From contig MEHQ01001964.1 of NCBI GenBank assembly GCA_008828725.1, positions 62,001-126,000 on the forward strand: DNA of 64,000 bases. Direction: 5' to 3'. A program made the position numbers and the translations under genes. The notes under the pieces are model-generated. The model worked only from the letters and a program-made list of their open reading frames with translations, was not told the origin of the DNA and searched no databases. The stretch comes from Saccharina japonica. Taxonomy: Eukaryota > Sar > Phaeophyceae > Laminariales > Laminariaceae. Positions 35,411 through 46,186 of the stretch are shown one piece after another; within the stretch, counting starts at the first letter, position 1; each line of letters opens with the position of its first letter.

Positions 35411-36600
35411 AAGGGTACACCTACGCACTTTGAGCCATTTATAGGTACACTTCGTAATGCACACCGGGATAGGCTTACTGCTGCACTACACTACCGACTA
35501 CTACTACTACTACTACCACTGCTGTACGTACTGGACGTTTTTGTTTTTTCATTTTTCCGCCATTCTTGTAATTTGTTTGGGAGACCATGGGTCATTGATT
35601 GTACCACTACTATCATACACTACTACCCCTATTGCTACTACTACTACTACTACTACTGCTGCTGCTACTACTACTACAACTACTACAGTATACTACTACT
35701 GTAGAGCAGGGAAATCGTTGCCCCGCTGTTCCCTAGGTGTTAAAACCTTTGATAAGGTTGGACGGAGGGATGGATATTTCTGGTATAAATTTAGGTCCGG
35801 AAAAGTGGCCAAAAAACAAGAATTGTATTAAGCGTACAAAACATGTAGGACAGGAAGAACAGCAGATGTAGTTTGGGCAGGAGTGCAAAATTGGAAAATG
35901 AAATGGGATTATTGGGAAAAGGCGCCAAAAAGTAGGAACAAAACAAAGCAACAGGTGCAACGTCTTCGTGTGCTGTGTAAGACTCAAGCATCACACAAGG
36001 TCTTGGAAGTACATAAGGCTGACGCCCGGGTTTGCCCCGGCGGACAGAAGACTGATGTTCGGCAAGTCGTCGGCTGTTACCCACGAGCAATCCGTTCTTC
36101 GGCAATTGCAGTTACAAACTGCACACACAACACTACGCAGGCAGAAGTGTAGGGAACAAGGGGGACAGGGGGAGTTAAGCAGGTGTACAACAGTGCGACT
36201 GTAAAACATCCTCGTTCCAAATAACAGTGGTGGTGGTGGAAAATACGAGGGACAAAATGAAAAACCGAACTTCGGAAATGTTCTGGTGGTGGTCTGACTA
36301 GAGATTACGCACGAGAGATCGTCCCGTATAGACGCCGCATCGCAGATAGTCTACTGCAGGTATTGAGCTCGCGCCTTATTACCACAATCACTATTGTAGC
36401 CTACGTTCCGAATAGCAGTTCTGGTCGCCGAGTTCGGTCGCCGTGTTCGGCGTGGGTGCCCGTTATATCATGGCACACCTTGCGTTAGCAGCAACCTTCT
36501 GCCGAGCTCTCTGCGTACCGCAGTATCTTCGTTCCTAATAGCAGTTACGGTGATGGAAAAGACGGTAGAAAGAAATGAATGTATGCCGATACACAGATAC
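35411..36600. other. Intergenic with ACT/CTA triplet runs
   Basis: TAC/ACT triplet tracts lie at about 35495-35520 and 35630-35700. Beyond that, no gene is recognised. Confidence 0.4.
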
Positions 36601-36724
36601 ATGTTTAATTCAGTAGTTGGGGCAGTAAGCACGGTGGGTACGTATCACACATCTGAATCGGTAGGACCAGCAGTATGCGCAGTAGATTTCGTATAGCAGT
36701 AGTTATGAAAACACCTATCATAGT

Positions 36725-37150
36725 CGGACCATCCTTCGGTCCGCGGATTTTTCCCACCTCTGACCGCCTTACCACGCGGTTACTTCGCTGAGGTGCGGCC
36801 GCGCCTCGCTGCAACGACCGGCTTCGCGGGTCCGCCCGCCCAGCGCCGTAGCGCCCAGCGCCGTAGCGCCTTCGCGAAGCCTTGACGTCCTGATCTACGC
36901 AGAGGCCTACCAAGACTCGTGCTCTGTGAGCTTTTTGGTGCATAGTCTACCAGCAGGGCTCATGTATTCGCGTGTTTTTCCCTGTACGTGTTCTCTGGCT
37001 ACCCGGCCGGCGTCGCCATTGTGGAGGACTGCGCGGGAGGCTACTACGTGCTCGGATCTATGAGCAAGTTGGAACGACCCGAGAACACATTCCACCCAGG
37101 CTTCATCGAGAACTGTCATCTATCAAAATTCAAAATTCCTGTCAAAGGAA
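36725..37150 (+). repeat. Dispersed repeat family B, copy 2
   Basis: Matches 10880-10520 on the other strand. In the plus frame near 37003-37140 it reads GVAIVEDCAGGYYVLG and HPGFIENCHLSKFKI, which looks protein-like. No family is recognised. The CCAGCGCCGTAGCG 14 bp unit is doubled at 36838-36866. It ends where the 157 bp array begins. Confidence 0.6.
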
Positions 37151-37152
37151 GA

Positions 37153-37782
37153 GATGAGATGGCTACGAGTACGAGTACTGCTGTACGTACGTATACGTAT
37201 ATGTATGGTAAGTTACACCAGCACGTGTGAGATGTAGAGCAGTAGCTGAGATGTAGCTACGCATGTGCTGTCAACGTTGCCGCGGAGCTATGAATACTCA
37301 CACGCAGGGATGAGATGGCTTTTGAGTAGGAGTACTGCTGTACGTATATACGTATACGTGTATGTATGCTAAGTTACACCAGCACGTGAGATGTAGAGCC
37401 GTAGCCGGGATGTAGCTACGCATGTGCTGTCAACGTTGCCGCGGAGCTATGAATACTCACACGCAGGGATGAGGTGGCGTACGAGTACGAGTACTGCTGT
37501 ACGTACGTATACGTATATGTATGCTAAGTTACACCAGCACGTGTGACATGTAGAGCAGTAGCTGAGATGTAGCTACGCTTGTGCTGTCAACGTCGCCGCG
37601 GAGCTATGAATACTCACACGCAGGGATGAGATGGCCTACGAGTACGAGTACTGCTGTACGTACGTATACGTATATGTATGCTAAAATACACCAGCACGTG
37701 TGAGATGTAGAGCAGTAGCCGAGATGTAGCTACGCATGCGCTGTCAACGTTGCCGCGGAGCTATGAATACCCACACGCATCA
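37153..37782. repeat. 157 bp tandem array, four copies
   Basis: Units start at 37153, 37309, 37468 and 37625 (spacing 156, 159, 157). Each holds GATGAGATGGC, GAGTACTGCTGTACGTA, CACCAGCACGTG, a doubled GAGATGTAG, and TGCCGCGGAGCTATGAATAC. Copies are nearly identical by eye, so the array is young or homogenised. Confidence 0.95.
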
Positions 37783-37789
37783 GTACTGC

Positions 37790-38765
37790 CAAATCATACA
37801 TACATAAATACATACATATATATATGCATCCGTGCTGTTGTAACAGTTGTCGTTAACCCTCTGAATCGAACGTGTGGAGCTACACAGCATACACAATACA
37901 TGTGTCAGGTATGCGACAAATCGCACTGCGGCAGTCATTATTGTCATTGGGCAGTGTGTGGAATGTTCCTTCGCCGCAATGCTGCTAACGTGTGTAGAGC
38001 ACACGCTCAACTCTTGGCATCACGTCCGACCCCATCCTTCGCCACGTACAATGCTAATAGTATCGGCATCACGCAAAGCGAAGCCCCTTGTACTGTAGTC
38101 TACTGCAGTATAGTATTAGTACTTTTATCGTAGGGCCTACGTACCTACGTACCACGAACCAAAGGTTGACGGCCGAGACGAACAGGTACTGCTGCTGTAC
38201 GTATATCCGTTGGAACAATAAATTGTTGATTGGGGTCAAGATAAGGGCTACGGCTATCTATATTATACAGATGGGACACACCTTTTCACAGCAGCAGCAA
38301 CCTCCGTCCGAGCTTTGCTGCGTACGGCGTTCTTCCTAGCAGCACTTTGTGCCCGTGCTTCAGGAATTTTTGTGCCCGAGCCTCCGGCTCCTGCTGCTCA
38401 GTATCGGGGGCTCCATCCTTGCAAGTCTTTCCGAGCGAGCCGCAACTCATAGTTTGGTTGTTGTTGTGTTAAACGGGGTACGGCGTCTTCCCAAACGGGT
38501 ACATCTAGCCGAGTCAGCCTAGAACCAACGCTGGCGGCATGTGGCTGCGTTACGCCGAAGAACCAGGTACTTCTACTAGTAGAACTCGCTGTTGTTGAAG
38601 TCGGTGATGGGGGTCGTCGCCACCATTACACTGTGTGCCTCTTCTGCGGTTGTTCGCCATGGCCACGATGAGGAGAGTGGAAATAACGTGAAAAATGACT
38701 ACGCCTCTCACCTGTGGTTTGCGCGTTGGTGTTTATTGCTGCTGCTGCGGTGCTGCTGCCGCTGC
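37790..38765. other. Intergenic, no gene recognised
   Basis: Low-complexity TAC/TAT text at 37795-37830 and CTG-rich bits. Open frames have no motif. Confidence 0.4.
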
Positions 38766-38768
38766 TGT

Positions 38769-38890
38769 CCCAGATACCGAATATCACAAGGACCGATGTG
38801 TCTACAGCACGAGTACGCACTGCTGCTGCTGTTCCAGACACAGAATAACACAAGGAACGATGTGCCTACAGCAGGAGTACGCACTTACGT
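38769..38890. repeat. 62 bp tandem duplication with CTG flanks
   Basis: CCAGATACCGAATATCACAA (38770) recurs as CCAGACACAGAATAACACAA (38832). Both copies include GATGTG.CTACAGCA.GAGTACGCAC. Confidence 0.8.
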
Positions 38891-39311
38891 AAGTTTAGGT
38901 ACTCGTACAGCAGAACTGAAGTTTTCCCAGTGACTTTAGTTACTGGGCTCTGTCGCGGAAATTATTTAATTTCCCAAATCCCCTGCCTTTCAACTCTGTT
39001 TCGAGGTCTAATTCCATCTTTTTTTAGCAATCCCCTCCCCTACTTAGTTCGACTCCAAACACGATTTGGCTCTGTAGCCCATCAATCCATCTACGCCATG
39101 TTGTACCTGGTATAAAAATATGGATCTGTGACATTTGGCTAGATAAAGTTATACTGATTCAATACTTAACCTAGCTTGGTAGTATAGCTCTGGGTCGAGT
39201 CGGTTATGGTGACGGGCGAACTTGTACTGAACTTTAATACATGGGAAGTGCAACTGTGCAAAGCGACGGCGCAGCCACCTGACGATAACGTGGAGGACTG
39301 CTGCAGCAGCG

Positions 39312-39312
<1 letters not shown>

Positions 39313-39403
<91 letters not shown>

Positions 39404-39425
39404 GCTGCTGCTGCTGCTGCTGCTG
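39313..39425. repeat. (CTG)n trinucleotide tract, about 37 repeats
   Basis: About 30 pure CTG units (39313-39402) are interrupted by one CTTG and followed by seven or eight more. All frames stay open through it on both strands (Leu/Ala/Cys or Gln/Ser/Ala runs), so open frames here are not evidence of a gene. Confidence 0.98.
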
Positions 39426-39449
39426 AGCCGAGGTGGTATACGCTGCGTT

Positions 39450-40353
39450 GTGCGGTAGCACCCGACGATAATGAATGTGGAGGACGCTGATTTAAGCTGC
39501 GTTGTGCGCAAGCACCTGACGAGCACATACATACATACATACATGGAGGAGGCTGCTCATTAACGTCAGGCAACATTACAAAATAAAGCTGATGTATGTA
39601 CATGATGAATACCAGGCATAGCTACTGCTGTACGCACAAACTACAACAATACATAATACTTCACAGGCGAGGCAAGGCGGTGCGGAGCGGATCGGGGCGC
39701 GTGCCCCGCCCAGCTAACAACCCTGTGTATGCGCGTCCGTGAAATATTAATATTTTTTGAATGGAATTGCCAGGAAGCGGAGTGGGTCAGACGGTCGTTC
39801 GTGTGTGTCATGCGAAGCACAAAACCAATCGTCGTGCTCTCTATGGCGCATGGCCCATCCATGCCTTGGGAGAGAGTCCGAGTCTATCCACGATTTCATG
39901 ATATGTGCGGTAGCACCCGACAATAATTAATGTGGGGGACGCTGATTTTAACTGCGTTGTGCGCAAGCACCTCTGACGAGCACATACATACATACACGGA
40001 GGACGCTGGTCATCAACGTCAGGCAACATTACAAAAGCTGCTGTATGTACATGATGAATAATACCAGGCATAGCTACTGCTGTACGCACAAGCTACAACA
40101 ATACATAATACTTCACAGGCGAGGCGGTGCGGAGCGGGTCGGGGCGCAACCCCGACCCCCGTGCCTCGCCCAGCTAGCAACCCTGTGTATGCGCGTCCGT
40201 GATATATTGCTTGAATGGGATTGCCAGGAAGCGGAGTGGGTCAAACGGTCGTTCGTGTGTGTCATGCGAAGCACACGACCAATCGTCGTGCTCTCTATGG
40301 CGCATGGCCCATGCTTTGGGAGAGAGTCCGAGTCTATCCACGATTTCATGATC
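39450..40353. repeat. 455 bp tandem duplication, two copies
   Basis: Copy 1 spans 39450-39904 and copy 2 starts at 39905. Both hold TGCGGTAGCACCCGAC, a CATA run, ACCAGGCATAGCTACTGCTG, a GC-rich GGAGCGG.TCGGGGC block, ATGCGCGTCCGTGA and CCGAGTCTATCCACGATTTC. Related GC-rich blocks recur at 41107-41160 and 41505-41535. Confidence 0.92.
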
Positions 40354-40479
40354 CATGTGATCCATGGTCCATGGTCCATTATGTTCGTGCGAAATGTAAC
40401 GCCAAATGAAACGACACAACAAGTTACGCCGCTCCGCATCACATACTTGACTGCTTGACATCTTGACATGCTGCACAAC

Positions 40480-40959
40480 TAGGGATGTACATCAACTCTT
40501 TTTCGGGGTTGATTTGATTGTTGATTAATTTGTCCAAATCGTGTTGATTTAATCATGATTAGTTGATTAATATCAACACAATCAACTACACGATGATGTG
40601 ATTAATAATCATGATTATCGGTTGATTGTTGATGGTTTTCACGGGTACACCACAAAACGCCTCTTTTTGATTCAAAAATAATCAACTAATCATGATTAAT
40701 TTCAATAATCAACTAATCACTGATTAGTTCATTTGTGGCAATGTGCGCCAAGAAGATTTTTTTTTACGGTTACATCACAAAACGCCCCTTTTTTATTAAA
40801 AAAAAATCAACTAATCATGATTATGTTCAAGAATCAACTAATCACCACTAGTTGATTTATAATCAACAATCAACAAGAATTAATCACATCACGTGATTAA
40901 AATTAATCACCAAAAATAATCATAATCAACACGTGATTATGAGTTGATGTGCATCCCTA
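40480..40959. mobile_element. hAT-type MITE, 480 bp
   Basis: The ends are TAGGGATGTACATCAACTC (40480-40498) and GAGTTGATGTGCATCCCTA (40941-40959), 19 bp inverted repeats with one mismatch. An exact 8 bp direct repeat, TGCACAAC, flanks it (40472-40479 and 40960-40967). An 8 bp target duplication with TAGGGATG-type ends is the hallmark of hAT elements. The inside is AT-rich, made of overlapping ATCAACTAATCATGATTA-like palindromes. There is no coding capacity, so it is non-autonomous. Confidence 0.9.
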
Positions 40960-40967
40960 TGCACAAC

Positions 40968-41890
40968 TGTACTCGTACTCGTACGTATTCGTACACACAC
41001 GGAATATTTACGATTGATGCGATTGATGGCGAATTTAATGCAGTACGTTTACAGGCGTACAAGGGCAAGAAGAAGAGTATTCTTGTCGCCACACATTACA
41101 AACTTTGCCGCGGGGAGCGGGTCGGGGCAGCGCCCCGACCCGCTCTCCGCCCAGCCGACAAACCCCGTGTACGAGTCAAGGATTCCCTCTCTCTCTATGT
41201 CTTCTATGGAATATATCGATGCGATAGAGTAAGTAGAGGAGTGCGTCAGGCGTATTCTATATACATACGTAGTAAGTAAGCAGCAGCAGATAGTTCTTGT
41301 TCTTCGAGTACAAATCATTGCAGCAAGATGAAGGGGGTAGACCCACTGACACACAGACGACACACGGTAGTAGTAGTGCAGTTTCTGGTACGTCGTAGCA
41401 GTATCATCCAGCAGCAGCAGCAGTAGTTCATACTACAACTAACTGATTGATTATTGATTCGGATTGAATGTCGTACGAGTGCTATTATCACAAAACTTCA
41501 CAGACAGGCGGGGCGGCGGGGAGTGGGTCGGGGCTTCAGACCGTTCACGCTGTGGCCGTTGATCGTGGAAAGTACTACAGGTAATATATTTTATTCAGGG
41601 TACTCGAACTACACAATAATAGCATTGATAGTACGTACTCGTACTGCTGTAGGACCGCATCAAACGATCACGATGATATCAATCGTGGCAAAGTTTCACT
41701 GGGACCCGCGTGCAGAGAAACCTCTCTGCGCGCTATAACTGTGCACGTACAAAGTCTAGCCGAAATCTCAGAACATTGATTTACTGTAGCCTTGCAAATC
41801 ACCCTAGCAAAAAACGCCACATAATATACCATAACGCCCATTCGGGTCAAAAACGTGCAGCCCAATGGAGTCCCCGTGACAACGACTTAG
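40968..41890. other. Intergenic, GC-rich hairpin at 41115-41145
   Basis: A perfect 14 bp stem (GAGCGGGTCGGGGC with its complement, loop AGC) lies at 41115-41145. It belongs to the GC-rich block family of the 455 bp duplication. CAG runs occur near 41280 and 41410. No gene is recognised. Confidence 0.5.
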
Positions 41891-41901
41891 GATAGAGTCC
41901 C

Positions 41902-42220
41902 CGTGACAACGACTTAGGATAGATCTTCCAGGGGTTGGGATGATTATTACGATTCTGGCGCTGGGAATCGAGGCACGGGCGTAGACCCAACCCAACCCCT
42001 AGCCCTAACCCTAACCCTAACCCTAACCCTAACCCTGACACCGACCCGGGCCCAAAACGGGCCAGAAACGGGTTGAAAAAGCGGCTGCGCCGCTTTCGCA
42101 TCTAGCGAGAAAATTGCGAGAACATTCCGGACTGCGGACCACGAAATTCCTCCTGATACTATCAGTGAGTCGAAATTTCCCGGAAAACCGCTGGAAGATC
42201 TATCCTAAGTCGTCGTCAGG
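41902..42220. mobile_element. Inverted-repeat element carrying telomere-type repeats
   Basis: The arms 41902-41931 and 42191-42220 are about 30 bp inverted repeats (GACTTAGGATAGATCTTCCA and its complement) with three or so mismatches. The left arm's outer part is itself repeated in tandem once (28 bp unit at about 41872 and 41900). Between the arms are a CCCTAA array and sequence without coding sense. No target duplication was found, so the class is unknown. Confidence 0.55.
42003..42036. repeat. Interstitial telomere-type repeat (CCCTAA)n
   Basis: Five and a half perfect CCCTAA units, preceded by degenerate CCCAACCC text. The TTAGGG type is widespread in eukaryotes. The array is far from either window end and inside the inverted-repeat element. 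Confidence 0.9.
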
Positions 42221-42489
42221 ATTACTGGCCCAATGAGGATGTAGAGGATTGGGGACTCTCTCTCTATTTCTAGTAAGGAATTGCCGGTTCAATGATCGTG
42301 TAATTGTTTTGGGGAAAAACCGCCTCAGATATTCGAGGAAACCCCTGTTCAGCGGCACACATGGCACACATATGCCACCGCCGACAGCGTAGGAGGCCAC
42401 CGCAGCGCCTACAAAGTGTTGGGAACTATCCATCACCACGTCGGCTACGTCATCGACTTGGCGGTGGTGCAAAATTTCGGGTGCTGCAC

Positions 42490-42780
42490 ATTATTGTGTT
42501 TTTGTCATGGGCACCCATGGCCGCTGCCACGGGTGCCCATGAGGCCTCATGGGTTCGGCAACGGGTGACCATGACAAACCATGTGGTCACCCGCGGTCAC
42601 CCATGGCAGCTATTTTGGGCGCCCATGGTTAACCGCGGGGCACCACGGGCAGCTATGGCAGCCCGCCACTCCTCCCGTGGCTACCCGTGGCAGGACCCCT
42701 CGTGGGACCTCGTGGGACCTCCCGTGGGTAGCTGTGCTGTAGTAGTACGGTAGTTGTCGTGGGAACTACCATGGGTAGCC
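42490..42780. repeat. CATGGG/CCCATG palindrome-rich block
   Basis: Words such as GGGCACCCATGG and CACGGGTGCCCATGAGG alternate on both strands, giving many short palindromes. It abuts the 72 bp array, which shares the CCATGGGGGCACCCA text. Confidence 0.6.
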
Positions 42781-42905
42781 AGAGAAAAACACAATAATGT
42801 GTATATGACCCATGCTGCTTTGTACTACGATCTTACTCCGGGCTTGACCCATGCTCAATTGACGTGGTAAGCACTGTTTAAACCCATGGTCACCCACATG
42901 GTCAC

Positions 42906-43625
42906 TTGGTTGACACGAACGACCGCGCGAAGAACCAGCAGACCAACCACGCGGGCAGCCATGGGGGCACCCACTTGATCCACCACACGAACGACCGCGC
43001 GGAGAACCAGCAGAGCAACCACGCGGGCAGTCAGAAGGGCACCCATGCGGGCACCCACTTGACTGACCGCACGGCCGACCGTGGGGAGAACCAGCAGAGC
43101 AGCCACGCGGGCAGCCATGGGGGCACCCACTTGATCCATCACACGAACGACCGCGCGAAGAACCAGCAGAGCAACCACGCGGGCAGTCAGAAAGGCACCC
43201 ACTTGACTGCCCACACGAACGACCGCGGGAAGAACCAGCAGACCAACCACGCGGGCAGCCATGGGGGCACCCACTTGATCCACCACACGAACGACCGCGC
43301 GGAGAACCAGCAGAGCAACCACGCGGGCAGTCAAAAGGGCACGCATGCGGGCACCCACTTGACTGACCGCACGGCCGACCGTGGGGAGAACCAGCAGAGC
43401 AGCCACGCGGGCAGCCATGGGGGCACCCACCTGATCCATCACACGAACGACCGCGCGAAGAACCAGAAGAGCAACCACGCGGGCAGTCAGAAGGGCACCC
43501 ACTTGCTCCTGCACACGAACGACCGCGCGAAGAACCAGCAGAGCAACCACGCGGGCAGTCAGAAGGGCACCCACTTGATCCACACGAGGTCACCCACATG
43601 GTCACCCGCGAGAGCGACCGCATGA
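42906..43625. repeat. 72 bp tandem array with 300 bp higher-order unit, open as codons on both strands
   Basis: Nine units of 72 bp (two expanded to 84 bp by a 12 bp insertion). Order is A-B-C-D-A'-B-C-D'-E, so a 300 bp super-unit repeats (same unit start at 42915 and 43215). All lengths divide by three, so frames persist: 239 codons on plus (repeat NDRAKNQQSNHAGSQKGTHL) and 296 codons on minus at 43656-42766 (repeat with CPRGCSAGS and RGRSC, Cys-rich). No signal peptide, splice signal or known domain supports either strand. I call it a repeat and leave coding open. Confidence 0.85.
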
Positions 43626-44000
43626 TCGACTGTTTATTAAAAAATGTAGTATACATTTGGAAGATAGTATAGTAACTATTTGTCTAGAACGTCCGCATGG
43701 TCACCCACATGGTCACCCGCATGAGCGACCGCATCATCGACCGTTTATGAAGAACTGTAGTATCAATTTGGGTACTTAGGGTGATGGTATTTTTTGTCTA
43801 GGACGCCCGCATGGTCACCCACATGGTCACCCGCATGAGCGACCGCATCATCGACCGTTTATGTAGAACTGTAGTATACATTTGGAAGGTAGTATAATAA
43901 CTTAGGGTTTAGGACGCACGCATGGTCACCCACATGGTCACCCGCGAGAGGGACCGCGCGTTCGACCGTACACTGTTTAAACCGCACGATCAAACTGCGT
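43589..44000. repeat. 110 bp tandem array, four copies
   Basis: Units start with GTCACCCACATGGTCACCCG at 43589, 43700, 43814 and 43924. They continue with GAGCGACCGCATCATCGACC, a GTTTATG.AGAACTGTAG part and an AT-rich tail. The start word is shared with the edges of the 72 bp array, so the two arrays probably share an origin. Confidence 0.9.
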
Positions 44001-45545
44001 CTTTACAAACGCGGTTATTATCTAAGCCAATCCAGTCCCATGTTCTCAATCCCGAAATGTGTCGCATCCTAGTTGGAACCTTTATTCTTCCATGGGTTGT
44101 TCATGAAAGAGCCCCATCGCCGTTACCTTTGTATTTACATTCTATAGTTGAATTTCCATAAAAATGATTCTATCGTCTAATTTTATCTACACGCCGCTCG
44201 ATTTTGTACTATGGACTTGACGTGTATCCTTCCAATACCATAGTGTAGGATTAAGACATGCTATATCTTGTTATTCATAAAGCGACGAATACTACGCATG
44301 CCGAACACGCATGCCGAACAGTTCACCTACTATTAGTTTTGTTTCTATTTTGTTGTATGTGTTTTCCGTCGTGCTCATTCTACGTAAACCGGACAAAAAA
44401 TACCACGTGAAAACATTTTTTCATATGCCGATTTTTATATTTCAGAGGCGTGTTAGCCTCTGTTGGCCACTAGTATCGGGGTTAGGGTTTTCATTTTCGA
44501 CACAAGCAGCATCCATGTGGGTTTGTTTTTAAATCTACCTTCAAAATGCACCATAAGTCATTCGAAGTATAGCACAATTTATGGGTATGGTTACGGTTAG
44601 CAGTTGTTCTGTTGCAGTGCAACTCACACCTGATTTGTGTTAATGTTTCCGGAGTACGCTAAAATCCGACTTTTTGCAATCAAGGCTAGAACCGTCTTGG
44701 GTACCACTTACCCCTAGTAGCCAACCGCTAAATACTCAAACATGAGGTTTCCCTGGTGCATACGAGTATGTTGCATGTCTTACACGTCCCACACCTTGTG
44801 TGTGCCGGGGCCTCCTTCCTTCATTTCATCCCGATCCTGCAGACTGGGTTTCATAATGCTGAAATTTTGTTAGCGTATAACTCTATATAATAGCGTCTAC
44901 TTGAAACCATAGTTTTATCCTATATCGAGCCGCGGCAACCCATATATTGTGTCCCCAAACCGCTATGTCTACATACGTACGTCCCACTGGTTTCGTGTTA
45001 CACTGTATTTTCTACCATTAAACATTAAACCCGTTGTTACTGTCAGATCCCGTGGACGAACATACCACACGTATATGTGGAAACCCCTTCGTTATACATC
45101 ACCAACCTCAAGGCGTCCGCCTCTCAAAAGGGGCTCCCGTGCCCCAACAGGGCTAAACACACCGAATGGGTTTTGTCTTTGTCTCTTTATCCGCTTAGGG
45201 CGTACGGTCCCCTTCTATACCGCGGACCAACATGACACATGGAGACGGCAGGCGTGTGTGCTTTATCACCCCCTGATTGCTCTCTCTTGGGTTTTCTCGT
45301 CCTCTTGTCCACCGCTTGTTCATTATTTTACTGTTTACACGTGTTGCTCTCGGCGCGTATCGCCGAAGGCTGTGGTTTGTCGTAGCACCCGCGCAGCATA
45401 TAGAAGCTTAGGCCCTACTAAGATTGGCGTCGGCGGAAGGACACGGAAGAATCAAAGTATATAGAGCCTCCGAACAACAACAACAACTAGACTCCCGCTG
45501 CTCCGACCAACAGCAACAACAACGAGACTTCCGCTGCTGCGAGCA
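44001..45545. other. Intergenic, no gene recognised
   Basis: Ordinary AT-rich sequence. A 171-codon open frame (44949-45464) has no motif and looks accidental. CAA-rich text at 45475-45545 leads into the gypsy remnant. Confidence 0.4.
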
Positions 45546-45553
45546 ACAGCGAC

Positions 45554-45790
45554 ATGGAGTTGGACACATTTCAGTACGCCGACTCCGTGGACGACTTCTG
45601 CACAATACATCGCCCACGACACGAAACCGACGGCCATAATCCCAAGTTATGTAGCCCTTGGCACGGCCGTTACACTGTCAGAACAAAGCTTTCTCCCGTC
45701 ATTTACCGGGTCACCAAAGATGGTGCAACCACGGAAACCACTGTCCATCTAGGTCGTATGAAATAATACATTGTCCCTGCCGTGTTGGAA
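45554..45790 (+). pseudogene. Ty3/gypsy integrase C-terminal fragment
   Basis: The frame reads DSVDDF, then NPKLCSPWHGRYTVRTKLSP, VIYRVTKDG and VHLGRMK before a stop at 45766. The pattern K-L-x(3)-W-x-G-x-Y-x-V..LSPV-Y-x-V..VH-x-x-R-x-K is that of the end of gypsy-type integrase, just before the 3' end of pol. No reverse transcriptase or integrase core is seen upstream, so only the tail remains. No LTR was found. Confidence 0.6.
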
Positions 45791-46186
45791 CGGTAGCGAC
45801 TTCCGGTCTACGGCTCGGGTATTAGTGGGGAGCGGAAAGCATGCTTCCGCAGTGGTACAGCGGCCTAGCTCTGACTTTTACAGGGATAAAACAAGCCCAT
45901 TTTTTGCGCACAGGGTGAGAACATCGTCTTTTTTACAGGAGCGAGCATTGTATATTCGAACGCTTTTTGACAACGGAGCTTGCAGGTCGTATTTTGCGCT
46001 GTGGATCTCAGAGGGTTACGTGGGGGAATGCGCGAGAGCGTTCAACTGTAGTTGGTCGGGGGACACTATCGATACGGAAAGGACAGAGCCGAGGCACAAG
46101 TGGACTGGTAAGGCGAATGAAATGGACGACTGAAGCTGTCTAATAAAATAGGGCTGAAACAGCGACGTTGATGATTATTTCGACTT

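Noticed and set aside
35216..35831. Tyr- and Thr-rich frames over TAC/ACT triplets
   Set aside because: Triplet repeat artefact; neighbouring sequence is not coding-like.
39149..39603. Poly-Gln, poly-Ser, poly-Ala and poly-Leu frames across the CTG tract
   Set aside because: A triplet repeat without stops opens all frames. No coding sequence is seen on either side.
42766..43656. A Cys-rich secreted repeat protein gene on the minus strand
   Set aside because: Frame retention is explained by unit lengths divisible by three. There is no signal peptide, splice site or family match, so I kept it as a repeat with coding left open.
44949..45464. 171-codon plus-strand frame before the gypsy remnant
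   Set aside because: No integrase core or other motif, and odd composition. Judged accidental.
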